Source: Parasphingopyxis sp. | GTDB lineage: Bacteria; Pseudomonadota; Alphaproteobacteria; Sphingomonadales; Sphingomonadaceae | Direction of reading: 5' to 3' | Length of the DNA stretch: 64,000 nt | Assembly (NCBI RefSeq): GCF_028279465.1 | Contig: NZ_JANQNS010000015.1 | Coordinates: 744,001 to 808,000 of the forward strand | In this document: piece after piece, positions 25,710 to 34,962 of the stretch | Layout of the letters: every line of letters begins with the position of its first letter | Numbering within the stretch: the first letter of the stretch is position 1 | Notes under the pieces: model-generated | What the model saw: the letters and a program-made list of their open reading frames with translations, nothing else | Told to the model about the DNA's origin: nothing | The model's database searches: none | Position numbers and translations under genes: made by a program

Positions 25710-27146
25710 ATGGCCAGCGTCATCGAAAAAACCATCCGCAAAACCGTCACCACCGGCATTATCGGCATGTCCAAGGTCAACGCCGCGCTCAAAACGCGCA
25801 GCGACGATCATCCCTATCTGACCGGCATTCACACGCCGATGACCAAGGAACTGACGCTGACCGAACTCTCCGTCGATGGCGAAATTCCAACCGATCTCGA
25901 CGGCCGCTATCTGCGCATCGGACCCAACCCGGTCACGCCGCCCAAGCCCGCCACCTATCACTGGTTTATCGGCGACGGCATGGCGCACGGGTTGCGGATC
26001 AAGAACGGCAAGGCAGAATGGTATCGCAATCGCTGGATCCGCTCCGCCGAGGTCAGCGAAGCGCTGGGCGAGCCACCGGTCCCCTGCCCCGACAATCGCG
26101 AACCGGGCACCGCCAATACCAATATCATCGGGCAAAACGGCCGCACCTGGGCGATCGTGGAAGCCGGAAATTCTCCGGTCGAGCTGAACGAGGAGCTCGA
26201 GACGCTCGCGATCAATCCGTTCGACGAGACGCTCAAAGGCCCCTTCTCCGCCCATCCGCATCTCGATCCCGATACCGGCGAGATGCACTCGATCTGCTAC
26301 AAGGCCGATGTTCAGGATACAGTCTGGCACACGGTCCTTGGCCCGGACGGCCGGGTAATCCGCGAGGAGCCGATTGCGGTCGAGCATGGCCCAAGCATTC
26401 ACGATTGCGCGATCACGAAAAACTACGTGATCGTCATGGACCTCCCCGTCACCTTCTCGATGAAGACGCTGATCGCAGGCCACCCCTTCCCCTATCGCTG
26501 GAACCCGGATCACAAGGCGCGGATCGGCCTGATGCCACGTACCGGCACGAACGCCGATATCGTCTGGCACGATATCGAGCCTTGCTACGTCTTCCATCCG
26601 GCCAATGCCTATGAGCGCGAGGATGGTTCCGTCGTCATGGACGTCGTCGCCCATAATCACATGTTCACCGACGGCCATGACGGCCCGGACGGCTCGAAGA
26701 GTGCGTTCGAACGCTGGACCATCGATGCCAAGGGCGGCCCCGTCCAGCGCACGGTTATCGACGCGTCGAACCAAGAATTCCCGCGCTTCGACGAGCGGCT
26801 GACCGGCAAGCCCTATCGCTATGCCTATTGCATGGCGGCCGAGGGCAGCAACGAAACGCCGGGCCTCATCAACGATACGCGGCTCTACAAATATGACGTG
26901 GAGACCGGCGAACGGCAGGTCCACGAGTTCGGGCCGAAGCGGCACCCGGGCGAATTCGTCTTCGTGCCGCGCGGAGAGGGCGAGGAAAACGGATATCTGG
27001 TCGGCCTGGTCGTCGATATGAATGACGAGAGCACCGATTTCGTGATCCTCGATGCGGCAAACTTCACCGCCGATCCGGTCGCGACGATCCACCTGCCGCA
27101 CCGCATCCCGCCGGGCTTCCACGGCAACTGGGTCGACGCCACCTAA
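25710..27146 (+). CDS. carotenoid oxygenase (RPE65/CCD family)
   Basis: 478 residues from the ATG at 25710; the frame is open further upstream but that part shadows tetR. Non-haem iron dioxygenase of the carotenoid/stilbene cleavage family, which cuts conjugated double bases of polyenes or stilbenes with O2. Seen: the N-terminal DGRYLRIGPNPVTPP, GDGMAHGLRI, the histidines in AHPHLDP, SIHDCAIT and VAHNHMFTDG, and the C-terminal PPGFHGNW, positions that provide the four iron-ligand histidines of the seven-bladed propeller. Probably cytoplasmic. Whether the substrate is a carotenoid or a lignin-derived stilbene (a common sphingomonad variant) cannot be told. Divergent from tetR with a shared operator; followed 30 bases later by a small membrane protein. 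Confidence 0.9.
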   Translation: MASVIEKTIRKTVTTGIIGMSKVNAALKTRSDDHPYLTGIHTPMTKELTLTELSVDGEIPTDLDGRYLRIGPNPVTPPKPATYHWFIGDGMAHGLRIKNGKAEWYRNRWIRSAEVSEALGEPPVPCPDNREPGTANTNIIGQNGRTWAIVEAGNSPVELNEELETLAINPFDETLKGPFSAHPHLDPDTGEMHSICYKADVQDTVWHTVLGPDGRVIREEPIAVEHGPSIHDCAITKNYVIVMDLPVTFSMKTLIAGHPFPYRWNPDHKARIGLMPRTGTNADIVWHDIEPCYVFHPANAYEREDGSVVMDVVAHNHMFTDGHDGPDGSKSAFERWTIDAKGGPVQRTVIDASNQEFPRFDERLTGKPYRYAYCMAAEGSNETPGLINDTRLYKYDVETGERQVHEFGPKRHPGEFVFVPRGEGEENGYLVGLVVDMNDESTDFVILDAANFTADPVATIHLPHRIPPGFHGNWVDAT

Positions 27147-27176
27147 ACCGTCTCACCGAAACGGAGAGCACAGCAG

Positions 27177-27623
27177 ATGACGCGCCTGCCAATCCTGATC
27201 TACGCCCTGATTGCGCTGAGCAGCCTTATTCTGGGCGCGCTCTACATCTTCTCGCCAACCTTCATGCCCTATCATGGCGTCGCGGTTGGCGCGGAATGGA
27301 GCGAGGTTCCGCCCGAATATCGGGTCCTGATCGGCGCGTTGCTCGATGTCGCGGGCGGCGGCTGGGTCGCGCTGACATTGGCGCTCTTCGCCCTGATCGC
27401 CTTTCCAATCCGCCGCGGCGAGCGCTGGGCGCGCTACACGGCGCCGCTGCTGGTGCTCGCCTTCAACATCCCGACATTATGGGCGACGCTCAACGTCTTC
27501 TGGTACAGCCCGGCAACACCGCCCTGGTATGGCGTTGCCGGTACGTGCGCGGCCGCACTGCTCGCGCTGGCCATCGACCAGCCGTGGCGGGAAGCTGAGA
27601 CGCCTTTCGCGGCGACCGATTGA
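27177..27623 (+). CDS. 148-residue four-helix membrane protein
   Basis: Starts at ATG 27177 thirty bases after the oxygenase stop, with GGAGAGCA upstream, so it is probably co-transcribed with it. Four membrane helices: about 5-27 (LIYALIALSSLILGALYI), 50-72, 82-104 and 115-135 (GVAGTCAAALLALAI). No catalytic motif is seen and I do not recognise a named family beyond small DUF-type membrane proteins. Function could be related to the hydrophobic substrate or product of the oxygenase, but that is only from linkage. Confidence 0.65.
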   Translation: MTRLPILIYALIALSSLILGALYIFSPTFMPYHGVAVGAEWSEVPPEYRVLIGALLDVAGGGWVALTLALFALIAFPIRRGERWARYTAPLLVLAFNIPTLWATLNVFWYSPATPPWYGVAGTCAAALLALAIDQPWREAETPFAATD

Positions 27624-27643
27624 AACGAAAGGCAAGACCTAAT

Positions 27644-27752
27644 TCCCCTCCCCTTGATGGCGAGGGGTTAGGGGTGGGGTGATGTCGCCTCATGCGCTGC
27701 GCTCAACAGACAGATCACCCCCACCCAACCTTCCCCCATCAAGGGGGAGGGC
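27644..27752. repeat. palindromic intergenic repeat, family A
   Basis: Arms 27644-27682 (TCCCCTCCCCTTGATGGCGA... ending GGGGTGGGGTGA) and 27715-27752 (TCACCCCCACCCAACCTTCC ... AAGGGGGAGGGC), same pattern as the copy inside the barrel-protein gene at 11408-11532. Here it lies in the gap before the DAHP synthase gene and could also serve as a 3'-end structure for the upstream operon. Confidence 0.85.
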
Positions 27753-27762
27753 TTATGCGGTG

Positions 27763-27776
27763 TTGCGATTTCGCAA
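27763..27776. promoter_or_regulatory. short palindrome upstream of DAHP synthase
   Basis: TTGCGA-TT-TCGCAA, perfect six-base arms, about 98 bases before the DAHP synthase ATG. Could be an operator; no factor is suggested by the sequence and it may be chance. Confidence 0.25.
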
Positions 27777-27873
27777 AGCCTGGATTTCGACCCGACAAAC
27801 AAAACCCCGTTGCAATCCCTTGTGCAGTGCCGCATGATTCTATTCACAGGACTGAACACAAGCGATTGAGCCA

Positions 27874-29253
27874 ATGACGAAGCCATGGACACCCGATAGC
27901 TGGAGGGATGCGACCGGCATCCAGATGCCCGCCTATGACGATGCGGCGGCGCTCGCATCCGTCGAAAATACGCTCGCCGATTATCCGCCGCTGATCTTTG
28001 CCGGCGAGGCGAAGCAGCTGCGCACGGACCTCTCGGAAGTGGCCGAGGGCAAGGCGTTCCTGCTGCAGGGCGGCGATTGCGCGGAGAGCTTCGCCGAGTT
28101 CAACCCGACCAATATCCGCGACACGTTCCGCGTGATCCTGCAGATGGCGGTCGTCCTGACTTACGCCTCGAAAGTGCCGGTCGTGAAGGTCGGGCGCATG
28201 GCCGGGCAGTTCGCCAAGCCGCGCTCCTCGGACGTCGAGGAGCAGGACGGCGTCACCCTGCCCTCCTATCGCGGCGATATCGTCAACGATATCGGTTTCG
28301 ACGAAGCGGCGCGCGTGCCCGATCCGCAGCGCATGATCCGCGCCTATTCTCAGGCTTCGGCGACGCTCAACCTGCTGCGCGCCTATGCGTCGGGCGGCTA
28401 TGCGAACCTGCATCAGGTCCATAGCTGGACGCTCGATTTCATGGGCAAGAGCCCCTGGGCGCAGAAGTTCGAGGAGCTGGCCGGCCGCATCGGCGATGCG
28501 CTGCAGTTCATGGACGCCTGCGGCATCGACGCCGACCGGGTGCCACAGCTCAATGGCACGCAATTCTATGTGAGCCACGAGGCGCTGTTGCTGCCCTATG
28601 AGGAAGCGCTGACCCGGCAGGACAGCGCCACCGGCGACTGGTACGATACCTCGGCCCATTTCGTCTGGATCGGCGACCGCACGCGCTTCGAGGATAGCGC
28701 CCATGTCGAATTTTTCCGCGGTATCGCCAATCCGATCGGCATAAAATGCGGGCCCAGCCTCGATCCGGATGATCTGCTCACGCTGCTCGACACGCTCGAT
28801 CCCGAGCGCTCGCCGGGCCGCATCACGCTGATCAGCCGCTTCGGCCATGACAAGGTCGAAGAGGGCCTTGCTCCGCTCGTCCGCAAGGTGAAGGCCGAGG
28901 GCCATCCGGTGATCTGGTCCTGCGATCCGATGCACGGCAATACGATCAAGGCGGCCACGGGCTACAAGACGCGGCCCTTCGACCGCATCCTCGACGAAGT
29001 CCGCGGCTTCTTCGCCGTCCACCGGGCCGAGGGCACCTATGGCGGCGGCATCCATTGCGAGATGACCGGGCAGGACGTCACCGAATGCACGGGCGGCGCG
29101 ATCGACGTCACCGAGCAGGACCTCTCCGACCGCTACCACACCCATTGCGACCCGCGCCTGAATGCGGGCCAGAGCATCGAACTGGCGTTCCTGCTGGCGG
29201 AAATGCTGAACGAAGAGAATGGACGGCGGGAGAAGGAGGCCGAGGCGGCTTAG
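27874..29253 (+). CDS. class II 3-deoxy-7-phosphoheptulonate (DAHP) synthase
   Basis: 459 residues, the usual length for the class II (plant/actinobacterial type) enzyme that joins phosphoenolpyruvate and erythrose-4-phosphate as the first step of the shikimate pathway. Seen: [12 protein letters not shown] (about 66-77) with the metal-ligand cysteine, [13 protein letters not shown], the [11 protein letters not shown] segment, [30 protein letters not shown] with the metal-ligand His, and [15 protein letters not shown]. All belong to the conserved core. It stands alone, downstream of a family A repeat; the converging mrr-type gene ends one base after it. Cytoplasmic. Confidence 0.96.
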   Translation: MTKPWTPDSWRDATGIQMPAYDDAAALASVENTLADYPPLIFAGEAKQLRTDLSEVAEGKAFLLQGGDCAESFAEFNPTNIRDTFRVILQMAVVLTYASKVPVVKVGRMAGQFAKPRSSDVEEQDGVTLPSYRGDIVNDIGFDEAARVPDPQRMIRAYSQASATLNLLRAYASGGYANLHQVHSWTLDFMGKSPWAQKFEELAGRIGDALQFMDACGIDADRVPQLNGTQFYVSHEALLLPYEEALTRQDSATGDWYDTSAHFVWIGDRTRFEDSAHVEFFRGIANPIGIKCGPSLDPDDLLTLLDTLDPERSPGRITLISRFGHDKVEEGLAPLVRKVKAEGHPVIWSCDPMHGNTIKAATGYKTRPFDRILDEVRGFFAVHRAEGTYGGGIHCEMTGQDVTECTGGAIDVTEQDLSDRYHTHCDPRLNAGQSIELAFLLAEMLNEENGRREKEAEAA

Positions 29254-29254
29254 G

Positions 29255-30124
29255 CTATAGATCGTCGAAGAAGTCTTGGAGGATCTCCACCTCTTCGATG
29301 ATAACCTGCCGGACTGTTACCCCAAGTTGCAGGTCCTTTAGCAACTCGCACAGTAGCTCTCCGTCAATCAGGTCAATTGCCGGAGCTCCATCTCGCGTAG
29401 CTTCCTGCCTCGCGTCAGGTGTAAATGAACCAGTCGTGATGATTAGCCCTTTGTCAGCGCGTCCCTGCATCGCTCCGCGAAAATCACGGACCGCGGGGGC
29501 GCCGACTGAACCCTTGTACCGCTTGCATTGAAAGCGAACATGGAACGATAGGAGGTTGAGGCGCAAAACGCCCTGCCCGTCAATTCCACCGTCGCCCGAC
29601 CGGCCAGTAACCTCCACTCTCGTAAACCCATTTTCGCGCAACATTCTCTGGCTGAGACGCTCGAACGCGGCAGGGTCAATCGATTGTAGCTTTGACAGAA
29701 GCTTCTCAGACCATTCGGGCTCGGAACTTGAGGTGTTTGGATCATGATCGCTGTCGAGTGAAAGCTCCTCTTGTTCCTTTTTCTTCTGCCAGTCTCGACG
29801 GGCTGCCTCAGCAACGAGTTCTCGCACCTGCTGATCATCCAATTGCGCAGCACGTCGACCTTCTTCGGTCAGCACCCAAACACCCCGCTTAGGATTGGCG
29901 AGAAATCCAGGATACTTCAAATAGCTACGCGCCCAAGACATCCTGTCCGGGATCATCAACGCTCCGCTCTTTTCGTAGGTTGCAGACAGCTGTCGCTCGC
30001 TTAGATTAAATGCTGCGATTAAGCCTGTTTCTATTTCCTCGATAGTTGCCGACCCTCCCTTCTGATCTAGCAAACTTAACGTTGGCAAGAAAAAGTCGTC
30101 GTACTTCGGTAGATCATCCGCCAT
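29255..30124 (-). CDS. Mrr-type restriction endonuclease (orphan)
   Basis: 289 residues from the ATG at 30124 (MADDLPKYDD), preceded by GAGGATTATGTG; an ATG ten codons upstream at 30154 is less well placed. The N-terminal winged-helix part (about 8-95, Mrr_N type) is followed by a charged linker and a PD-(D/E)xK nuclease domain from about 150: GDGGIDG with Asp182, and FQCKRY with Gln199 and Lys201, the catalytic QxK. Mrr-family enzymes cut DNA with methylated bases or foreign DNA; no methyltransferase is adjacent, so it fits a stand-alone modification-dependent (type IV) nuclease. GC content is lower than in the neighbouring DAHP synthase, a hint of recent acquisition. Cytoplasmic. Confidence 0.88.
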   Translation of the reverse strand: MADDLPKYDDFFLPTLSLLDQKGGSATIEEIETGLIAAFNLSERQLSATYEKSGALMIPDRMSWARSYLKYPGFLANPKRGVWVLTEEGRRAAQLDDQQVRELVAEAARRDWQKKKEQEELSLDSDHDPNTSSSEPEWSEKLLSKLQSIDPAAFERLSQRMLRENGFTRVEVTGRSGDGGIDGQGVLRLNLLSFHVRFQCKRYKGSVGAPAVRDFRGAMQGRADKGLIITTGSFTPDARQEATRDGAPAIDLIDGELLCELLKDLQLGVTVRQVIIEEVEILQDFFDDL

Positions 30125-30890
30125 CACATAATCCTCAAAGTTTCCTATCGGCATTCCTCTGCGATATCTGCGGCAAGTTTAGATCAATCTCAACTCAAAC
30201 CAATAATCAAAAACTATCTCTGTTTGCTCTCAGATCGCATGTGCCCGTAACCGGGCCGGCCTGATCACTTCGGAAGTGATCGCCGATCCGATTTCCCTGT
30301 CCTACACACCCTCTGCCCTGCTATTCTCCGCCCCGCTCTTTGAACGCGTCGATCTCGTGCGACTGATCGCATAGCCGAACTCGCGCCCGCGCCGCTGGCC
30401 CCGCTGTGCGTCTACTTTGTCAACTTTGGATAGGATTGCCGGGCGGACCCCTGCCGTGTGTCAACCAGTGTCAACCGGGCGGGAACTTTAGAAGCCTCCC
30501 CGGTACGCGCGCCGGGTTGGATTGCCCCCCCCCGCAATCCAAGTCCGGTCCGGGGGACTGGACGACCCGAAACGGGTGGCGGCCTGCAGGGCTGTCGAAC
30601 GCGTCGTCGCACCGCCCCAACCGCCTCAAATATATCGGGAAATTGCGGCGGCGCCAACGCGTCGGCACCTGCGTCACTAACGGCATATTCACCATAAATC
30701 TCAATGCTCCTTTGACGCGCCGCCTCCATACTTTCGAAAGATGTTGGAGTATTGGGTGACCATCGTGCGCATGTAATCGACATGCACACGCAGGAACTTG
30801 GACGAGGGCAGAGCCAGTCTGCCCGTTTTGGCGAGACACTATGTGACGTACGAAAATCCAGATTCTCGCGAATTCAATCATCGCAACTCG
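30125..30890. other. 766-base region without a supportable gene; hairpins and a poly-C tract
   Basis: No frame here has a convincing product; the 125-codon minus-strand frame at 30412-30789 lacks a good start and family resemblance. Structures seen: perfect odd palindrome GATCACTTC-G-GAAGTGATC at 30263-30281; an adjacent GCCCG-TAA-CCGGGC hairpin near 30243; a direct pair GTGTCAACC at 30458-30466 and 30468-30476; and a hairpin TTGGATTGC (30517-30525) / GCAATCCAA (30534-30542) whose loop is eight C residues. It may be decayed or acquired DNA next to the mrr-type gene. Confidence 0.5.
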
Positions 30891-31196
30891 ATGCGGCAAG
30901 AGAGATCGGAAAGACGTGCCGCAAGACGATGGCCCATTCTGATGGAAGTGCCGGTTTCTTTGGGTGGTAAGGAAATGGGCGAATCGCGAACTCTGGATAT
31001 TTCCGAGATCAGTTTTGCCGGCTCCGCATATGCACGGTTCCAGATTGGGCAGACGATCTTCGTGGAGATCGACGGAATTGGCATTGTTCCGGCGAAGATC
31101 GTCCGAACCGCCGGCAGTCGCTTCGCCGCACGCTTCTTCGAGCCCATCGACCTCAAACTCATCGGCCTGCTGGCAGGAACACCGGAGTTCTCTTAG
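30891..31196 (+). CDS. small PilZ-like protein with degenerate c-di-GMP motif
   Basis: 101 residues from the ATG at 30891; a TTG at 30798 would extend it, and no strong Shine-Dalgarno decides between them. The pattern RRAARRWPILMEVPVSL, then TLDISEISFAGS and a run of short strands ending ARFFEPIDL fits a PilZ domain, the common bacterial c-di-GMP receptor. The RxxxR element is plausible, but the D/NxSxxG motif reads DISEIS, with Ser where Gly is expected, so binding of c-di-GMP may be weak or lost. Cytoplasmic and isolated; nothing nearby ties it to motility or polysaccharide synthesis. Confidence 0.6.
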   Translation: MRQERSERRAARRWPILMEVPVSLGGKEMGESRTLDISEISFAGSAYARFQIGQTIFVEIDGIGIVPAKIVRTAGSRFAARFFEPIDLKLIGLLAGTPEFS

Positions 31197-31376
31197 CGGA
31201 AAACTGCATGCCGACCGCCAAAGACTGACGCCGGACGACTGCACTAATCCCATCATTGCGACCCCGGCTCTTATAAGCCGGGAAAGCAATCCGGAACCGC
31301 ACGATACATTTTCCAGCTCTGGGTTGCCGCGCTGCCTTACGGCTCCTCGCAATGAAACTGATATCAATCGGCGGGT

Positions 31377-33179
31377 TTACCGAAACTCAACGCCCTCGAA
31401 TTCACCGCTGTTCAGCCATCCGTCCAGATAGGCGAAATAGGCCTGCGCGCCGTGCGGATAGCCGACGAAATATCTGGATTCGTCGGTCGGCTGGCCCTCA
31501 TTATTGTAATAGCCGGGCGTGCATTCAGTCGAGCCGATGACCATGCCGGGGCCGGTCATCAGCAGTGCGACCCATTGGTCCTGCGCCTCTTTCGTGACTT
31601 CGACCTCTTTCGCGCCGCTCTTCAACGCATGTGCGATCATGATCGCGATGGCGCGGGCGCATTCGACGAGATTGTGCGGATAGTTTGAAATCAGATGCGC
31701 GCCTTGGGCCGACTGGACGAGGAACAGGTTTGGAAAGCCATGGACGTGAATGCCATGTTTCGAGCGCATCCCCTCCTCCCAGGCCTCGGTCAGCGTCAGC
31801 CCGTCGCGCCCTACCGGATGGAAACCCATCTGCCGCTCCAGCGTCGTGCCGACCTCGAAACCCGTCGCATAGATGATGCAATCGACTTCATATTCTTCGC
31901 CCGCGACGACCACGCCCTTTTCAGTGATCCGCGCGGCACCCTGCCCGTCGGTATCGATGAGATGCGTGTTGGGGTTGTTGAAGGATTGCAGATATTCGTC
32001 ATGAAAGCAGGGGCGCTTGCAGAGCTGGCGGTACCAAGCCTTGAGTTTCGCAGCCGTCTCACCATCGCCGACGACCTCGTCCGTGCGCGCACGGATTTCG
32101 GTCATTTTCTGCAGGTCCGCATCTTCCCAGGCGGCCAACATGTTCTCGACCGTCAGCTGGTCGGGCGGCAAATCCTTGATCCGCTCACGGAAGCGGCGGG
32201 TGAGGTCGGTCCAGCCATCCTGCACCAGGTCCTCGTTGGCATAGCCGAGGCCCTGATTGGCAGTGAAATTGTCGAGCCAGCGCTTTTGCCAGCCTTCGGT
32301 CGCGATCTCCTCGAACCAGTCCGGATCGATCGGTTCGTTATTGCGGATATCGATCGACGAAGGCGTGCGCTGGATAACGAACACTTCCTTCGCGGCGCGC
32401 GAAAGATGCGGAACGATCTGCACGGCAGTCGCGCCGGTACCGATGATCGCGACGCGCTTGTCGGCCAGCCCCTCCAGCAAGGTGCCGTCTGGGTCGCCAC
32501 CGGTATAGTCATAATCCCAGCGGCTCGTGTGGAAGCTGTGGCCTTTGAAGCTATCGATACCGGGGATACCCGGCAGCTTCGGAACGTGGAGCGGTCCCGT
32601 GCCCAGCCCGACAAAATCGGCCGTGAAATTATCGCCGCGATCGGTGGTGATGCGCCAGCGGGACTGTTCGGCTTCCCAGACCATGGACTCCACCTTCGTG
32701 TGGAAGACGGCCTTGTCGTACAGATCGTAATGCTCGCCGATCCGCCGGCAATGATCGAGGATTTCCGGCGCGTGGACGTACTTCTCCGATGGCATATGCC
32801 CGGTCTCTTCAAGCAGCGGCATATAGACCATCGCCGCCGTATCGCATTGCGCGCCCGGGTAGCGGTTCCAGTACCAGGTGCCGCCGAAATCGCCGCCCTT
32901 TTCGAGGATGCGGATATCTTCGATGCCCGCTTCCTTGAGCCGCGCGCCCGATACCAGCCCCGAAAAGCCGCCGCCAACAAAGGCATAGGTGACGTGATCG
33001 GTCAGCGGCTCGCGCGCGGTGCGTTCGCTATACGGGTCTTCGGCATAATGGGCGAGCTGGCCCTTGAGCTCGAGATATTGCTCATTGCCGTCTTCGCGCA
33101 ACCGCTTGTCGCGTTCTTCGGCATATCTCGCGAGGATCGCGGCTTTTTGGTCTTGATCGATCGTCGCAGTGCTGGCCAT
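31377..33179 (-). CDS. flavin-containing Baeyer-Villiger monooxygenase
   Basis: 600 residues from the ATG at 33179, with AGAGGAAAG seven bases upstream. NADPH- and O2-dependent flavoprotein that turns ketones into esters or lactones. Seen: an N-terminal FAD site GGGFSG (69-74), the family fingerprint FxGxxxHxxxW as FKGHSFHTSRW (211-221), a second nucleotide site with GTGATAVQIVP, and the ATG-type motif IYATGFEV near the C-terminal third. All key positions are intact. Substrate could be a steroid, terpenoid or aromatic ketone. It is divergent from an acyl-CoA ligase; together they suggest breakdown of a ketone or carboxylic acid substrate. Confidence 0.93.
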   Translation of the reverse strand: MASTATIDQDQKAAILARYAEERDKRLREDGNEQYLELKGQLAHYAEDPYSERTAREPLTDHVTYAFVGGGFSGLVSGARLKEAGIEDIRILEKGGDFGGTWYWNRYPGAQCDTAAMVYMPLLEETGHMPSEKYVHAPEILDHCRRIGEHYDLYDKAVFHTKVESMVWEAEQSRWRITTDRGDNFTADFVGLGTGPLHVPKLPGIPGIDSFKGHSFHTSRWDYDYTGGDPDGTLLEGLADKRVAIIGTGATAVQIVPHLSRAAKEVFVIQRTPSSIDIRNNEPIDPDWFEEIATEGWQKRWLDNFTANQGLGYANEDLVQDGWTDLTRRFRERIKDLPPDQLTVENMLAAWEDADLQKMTEIRARTDEVVGDGETAAKLKAWYRQLCKRPCFHDEYLQSFNNPNTHLIDTDGQGAARITEKGVVVAGEEYEVDCIIYATGFEVGTTLERQMGFHPVGRDGLTLTEAWEEGMRSKHGIHVHGFPNLFLVQSAQGAHLISNYPHNLVECARAIAIMIAHALKSGAKEVEVTKEAQDQWVALLMTGPGMVIGSTECTPGYYNNEGQPTDESRYFVGYPHGAQAYFAYLDGWLNSGEFEGVEFR

Positions 33180-33221
33180 GGCTTTCCTCTGACGTAAACG
33201 GAAATCGGACACCGCATCTTG

Positions 33222-33237
33222 TGCGTATCGCGACGCA
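33222..33237. promoter_or_regulatory. inverted repeat in the BVMO/ligase divergent region
   Basis: TGCGT (33222-33226) and ACGCA (33233-33237) separated by six bases, 43 bases upstream of the monooxygenase ATG. A candidate regulator site only; no regulator gene is adjacent. Confidence 0.25.
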
Positions 33238-33304
33238 TCAGGTCAACCGGCCAGCCTCGCGCAATCGCACCGACAGTCTCGACAATCGGGCGAATATGTT
33301 TAGC

Positions 33305-33319
33305 GTTCCGTAGCGGAAC
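33305..33319. promoter_or_regulatory. palindromic candidate operator before the acyl-CoA ligase
   Basis: GTTCCG-TAG-CGGAAC, perfect six-base arms, 13 bases before the ligase ATG and just ahead of its AAAGGGG ribosome-binding site. Could be a repressor site or short mRNA hairpin. Confidence 0.35.
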
Positions 33320-33332
33320 AAAGGGGTAAAGA

Positions 33333-34949
33333 ATGTATACAGTCGAACTGACGGAATCGCTGTTTACGGCGCAGACGGACACGCCGTTTCGCGCGACGAC
33401 GATCGCGGAAATGCTGCGCGAGCAGGCAGAGGAACGCGGCGACAAACTGGCGCTGCGCGAGCTGCTCGAAGATGGCAGTATCGACCGGGAATGGAGCTAC
33501 GCGGAACTGCTGGCCGATAGCGAGAAGCTGGCCCGGGCGCTGGCTGCGCGGCATGATCGCGGCGCGCGCATTGCCATCATGGCGAACAATCTGCCGGAAT
33601 GGATATTGATGGAATGCGCCTCGGCGATAGCGGGCCTTACGCTTGTGACCGTCAACCCCGCCTTCAATGCCCGCGAGCTGCGCTATGTGCTCGAGCAATC
33701 GGCGTCGCAAGCCGTCTATTATGTAGCCGCCGTGCGGGGCAATCCGTTAGGGCCGATCGTCGAGACGGCCTGCGAGGGCCTGGCGGCGATCGCGCATAAA
33801 ATCCTGCTAACGGACCATGACGCGCTGTTCACTGGCCATGAGAGCGGCGAAACGCGCGCGACCGAGCCGGACGATGTCGTCCAGATTCAATATACGTCCG
33901 GCACGACCGGCTTTCCAAAGGGCGCGCTGCTGCATCAGAAAGGTTTGATCCAGAATGCAGCCGACATATTCCGCCGTACCAAGGCGTCGGCCGACGACAG
34001 TCTGGTGCTGATGGTGCCGCTGTTCCACACCGCCGGTTGCGCGATATCCGTGCTCGGCTCGCTGACGCACGGCATGACGATCCTGCTCGCACCGGGTTAC
34101 GATCCGCAGATGATCGCGCGCGTTATTGAGCGCGAACGCCCGACGATGACGGGCGGTGTGCCGACGATGCTGTTCGGTCTTGTCGAAGAAGCGGAGAAGA
34201 CCGGGCGCGACCTCAGCTCGATCAAGGGCGTCACCTGTGGCGGCGCGATGGTGGCCCCCGAACTCTCCCGCCGCGTGCGCGAAACGATCGGCGCCACGAT
34301 CCAGATCATCTACGGCCAGACCGAGGCATCGCCCGGCATAACAATGGCTGGCATAGACGATGCCGAAGAGGATTTGACTCAGACGATCGGCCAGTCCCTC
34401 CCGCATATGGATGTCGCCATCCTAGAGGCGGGCGGCAGCCGCGTCTGCGATATCGGCGAGCAGGGCGAGATCTGCGTGCGCGGCTACAACGTCATGACCG
34501 GCTATAACGACAACCCGGAAGCCACGGCCGAAACCATCGATGCTAACGGCTGGCTGCGCACCGGCGATCTCGGCACGATGGACGCACGCGGCTATCTGAA
34601 GATCACGGGCCGGGTGAAGGAGATGATCATCCGCGGCGGCGAAAATCTGTTTCCGGCCGAAATCGAGAATGCGATGCTCGAACATCCGGCGCTGGCCGAA
34701 GTCGCCGTGGTGGGCGTGCCCGACGAGAAATGGGGCGAACTCGTCGCCTGTTTCATGCGTGCCGGGGATGGTGAGAAACCGGATGCCGACGATCTCAAGA
34801 CTTTCGTGCGCGAGCGGCTGGCGCCGCACAAGACGCCGTCATTCTGGATTTGGGTCGACGAGTGGCCGATGACGGGCTCGGGCAAAATCCAGAAATTCGC
34901 CATGGCCGAAGCATTCGAACGCGGCGAATATGATGCGCTGACCGCGTAA
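33333..34949 (+). CDS. AMP-forming acyl-CoA synthetase (fatty- or aromatic-acid CoA ligase)
   Basis: 538-residue member of the ANL adenylating superfamily; it activates a carboxylic acid with ATP and joins it to CoA. Seen: P-loop YTSGTTGFPKGA (187-198), VPLFHTAGC, IIYGQTEASPG (adenine-binding A5-like motif), TGDLGTMD with the ribose-binding Asp, GRVKEMIIRGGENLFPAEIE hinge motif and the C-terminal catalytic lysine in GSGKIQKF. The closest architecture is the FadD3/medium-chain ligase group, but substrate is not readable. ATG 33333 has AAAGGGGTAAAGA upstream. Divergent from the Baeyer-Villiger monooxygenase; a joint catabolic role is likely but not shown. Confidence 0.93.
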   Translation: MYTVELTESLFTAQTDTPFRATTIAEMLREQAEERGDKLALRELLEDGSIDREWSYAELLADSEKLARALAARHDRGARIAIMANNLPEWILMECASAIAGLTLVTVNPAFNARELRYVLEQSASQAVYYVAAVRGNPLGPIVETACEGLAAIAHKILLTDHDALFTGHESGETRATEPDDVVQIQYTSGTTGFPKGALLHQKGLIQNAADIFRRTKASADDSLVLMVPLFHTAGCAISVLGSLTHGMTILLAPGYDPQMIARVIERERPTMTGGVPTMLFGLVEEAEKTGRDLSSIKGVTCGGAMVAPELSRRVRETIGATIQIIYGQTEASPGITMAGIDDAEEDLTQTIGQSLPHMDVAILEAGGSRVCDIGEQGEICVRGYNVMTGYNDNPEATAETIDANGWLRTGDLGTMDARGYLKITGRVKEMIIRGGENLFPAEIENAMLEHPALAEVAVVGVPDEKWGELVACFMRAGDGEKPDADDLKTFVRERLAPHKTPSFWIWVDEWPMTGSGKIQKFAMAEAFERGEYDALTA

Positions 34950-34962
34950 GCGAAATGCGCAC

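Noticed and set aside
30412-30789. 125-codon minus-strand frame
   Set aside because: No good ribosome-binding site, the C-terminal half runs through a poly-G/C tract and proline/arginine-rich low-complexity sequence, and no family resemblance was seen.
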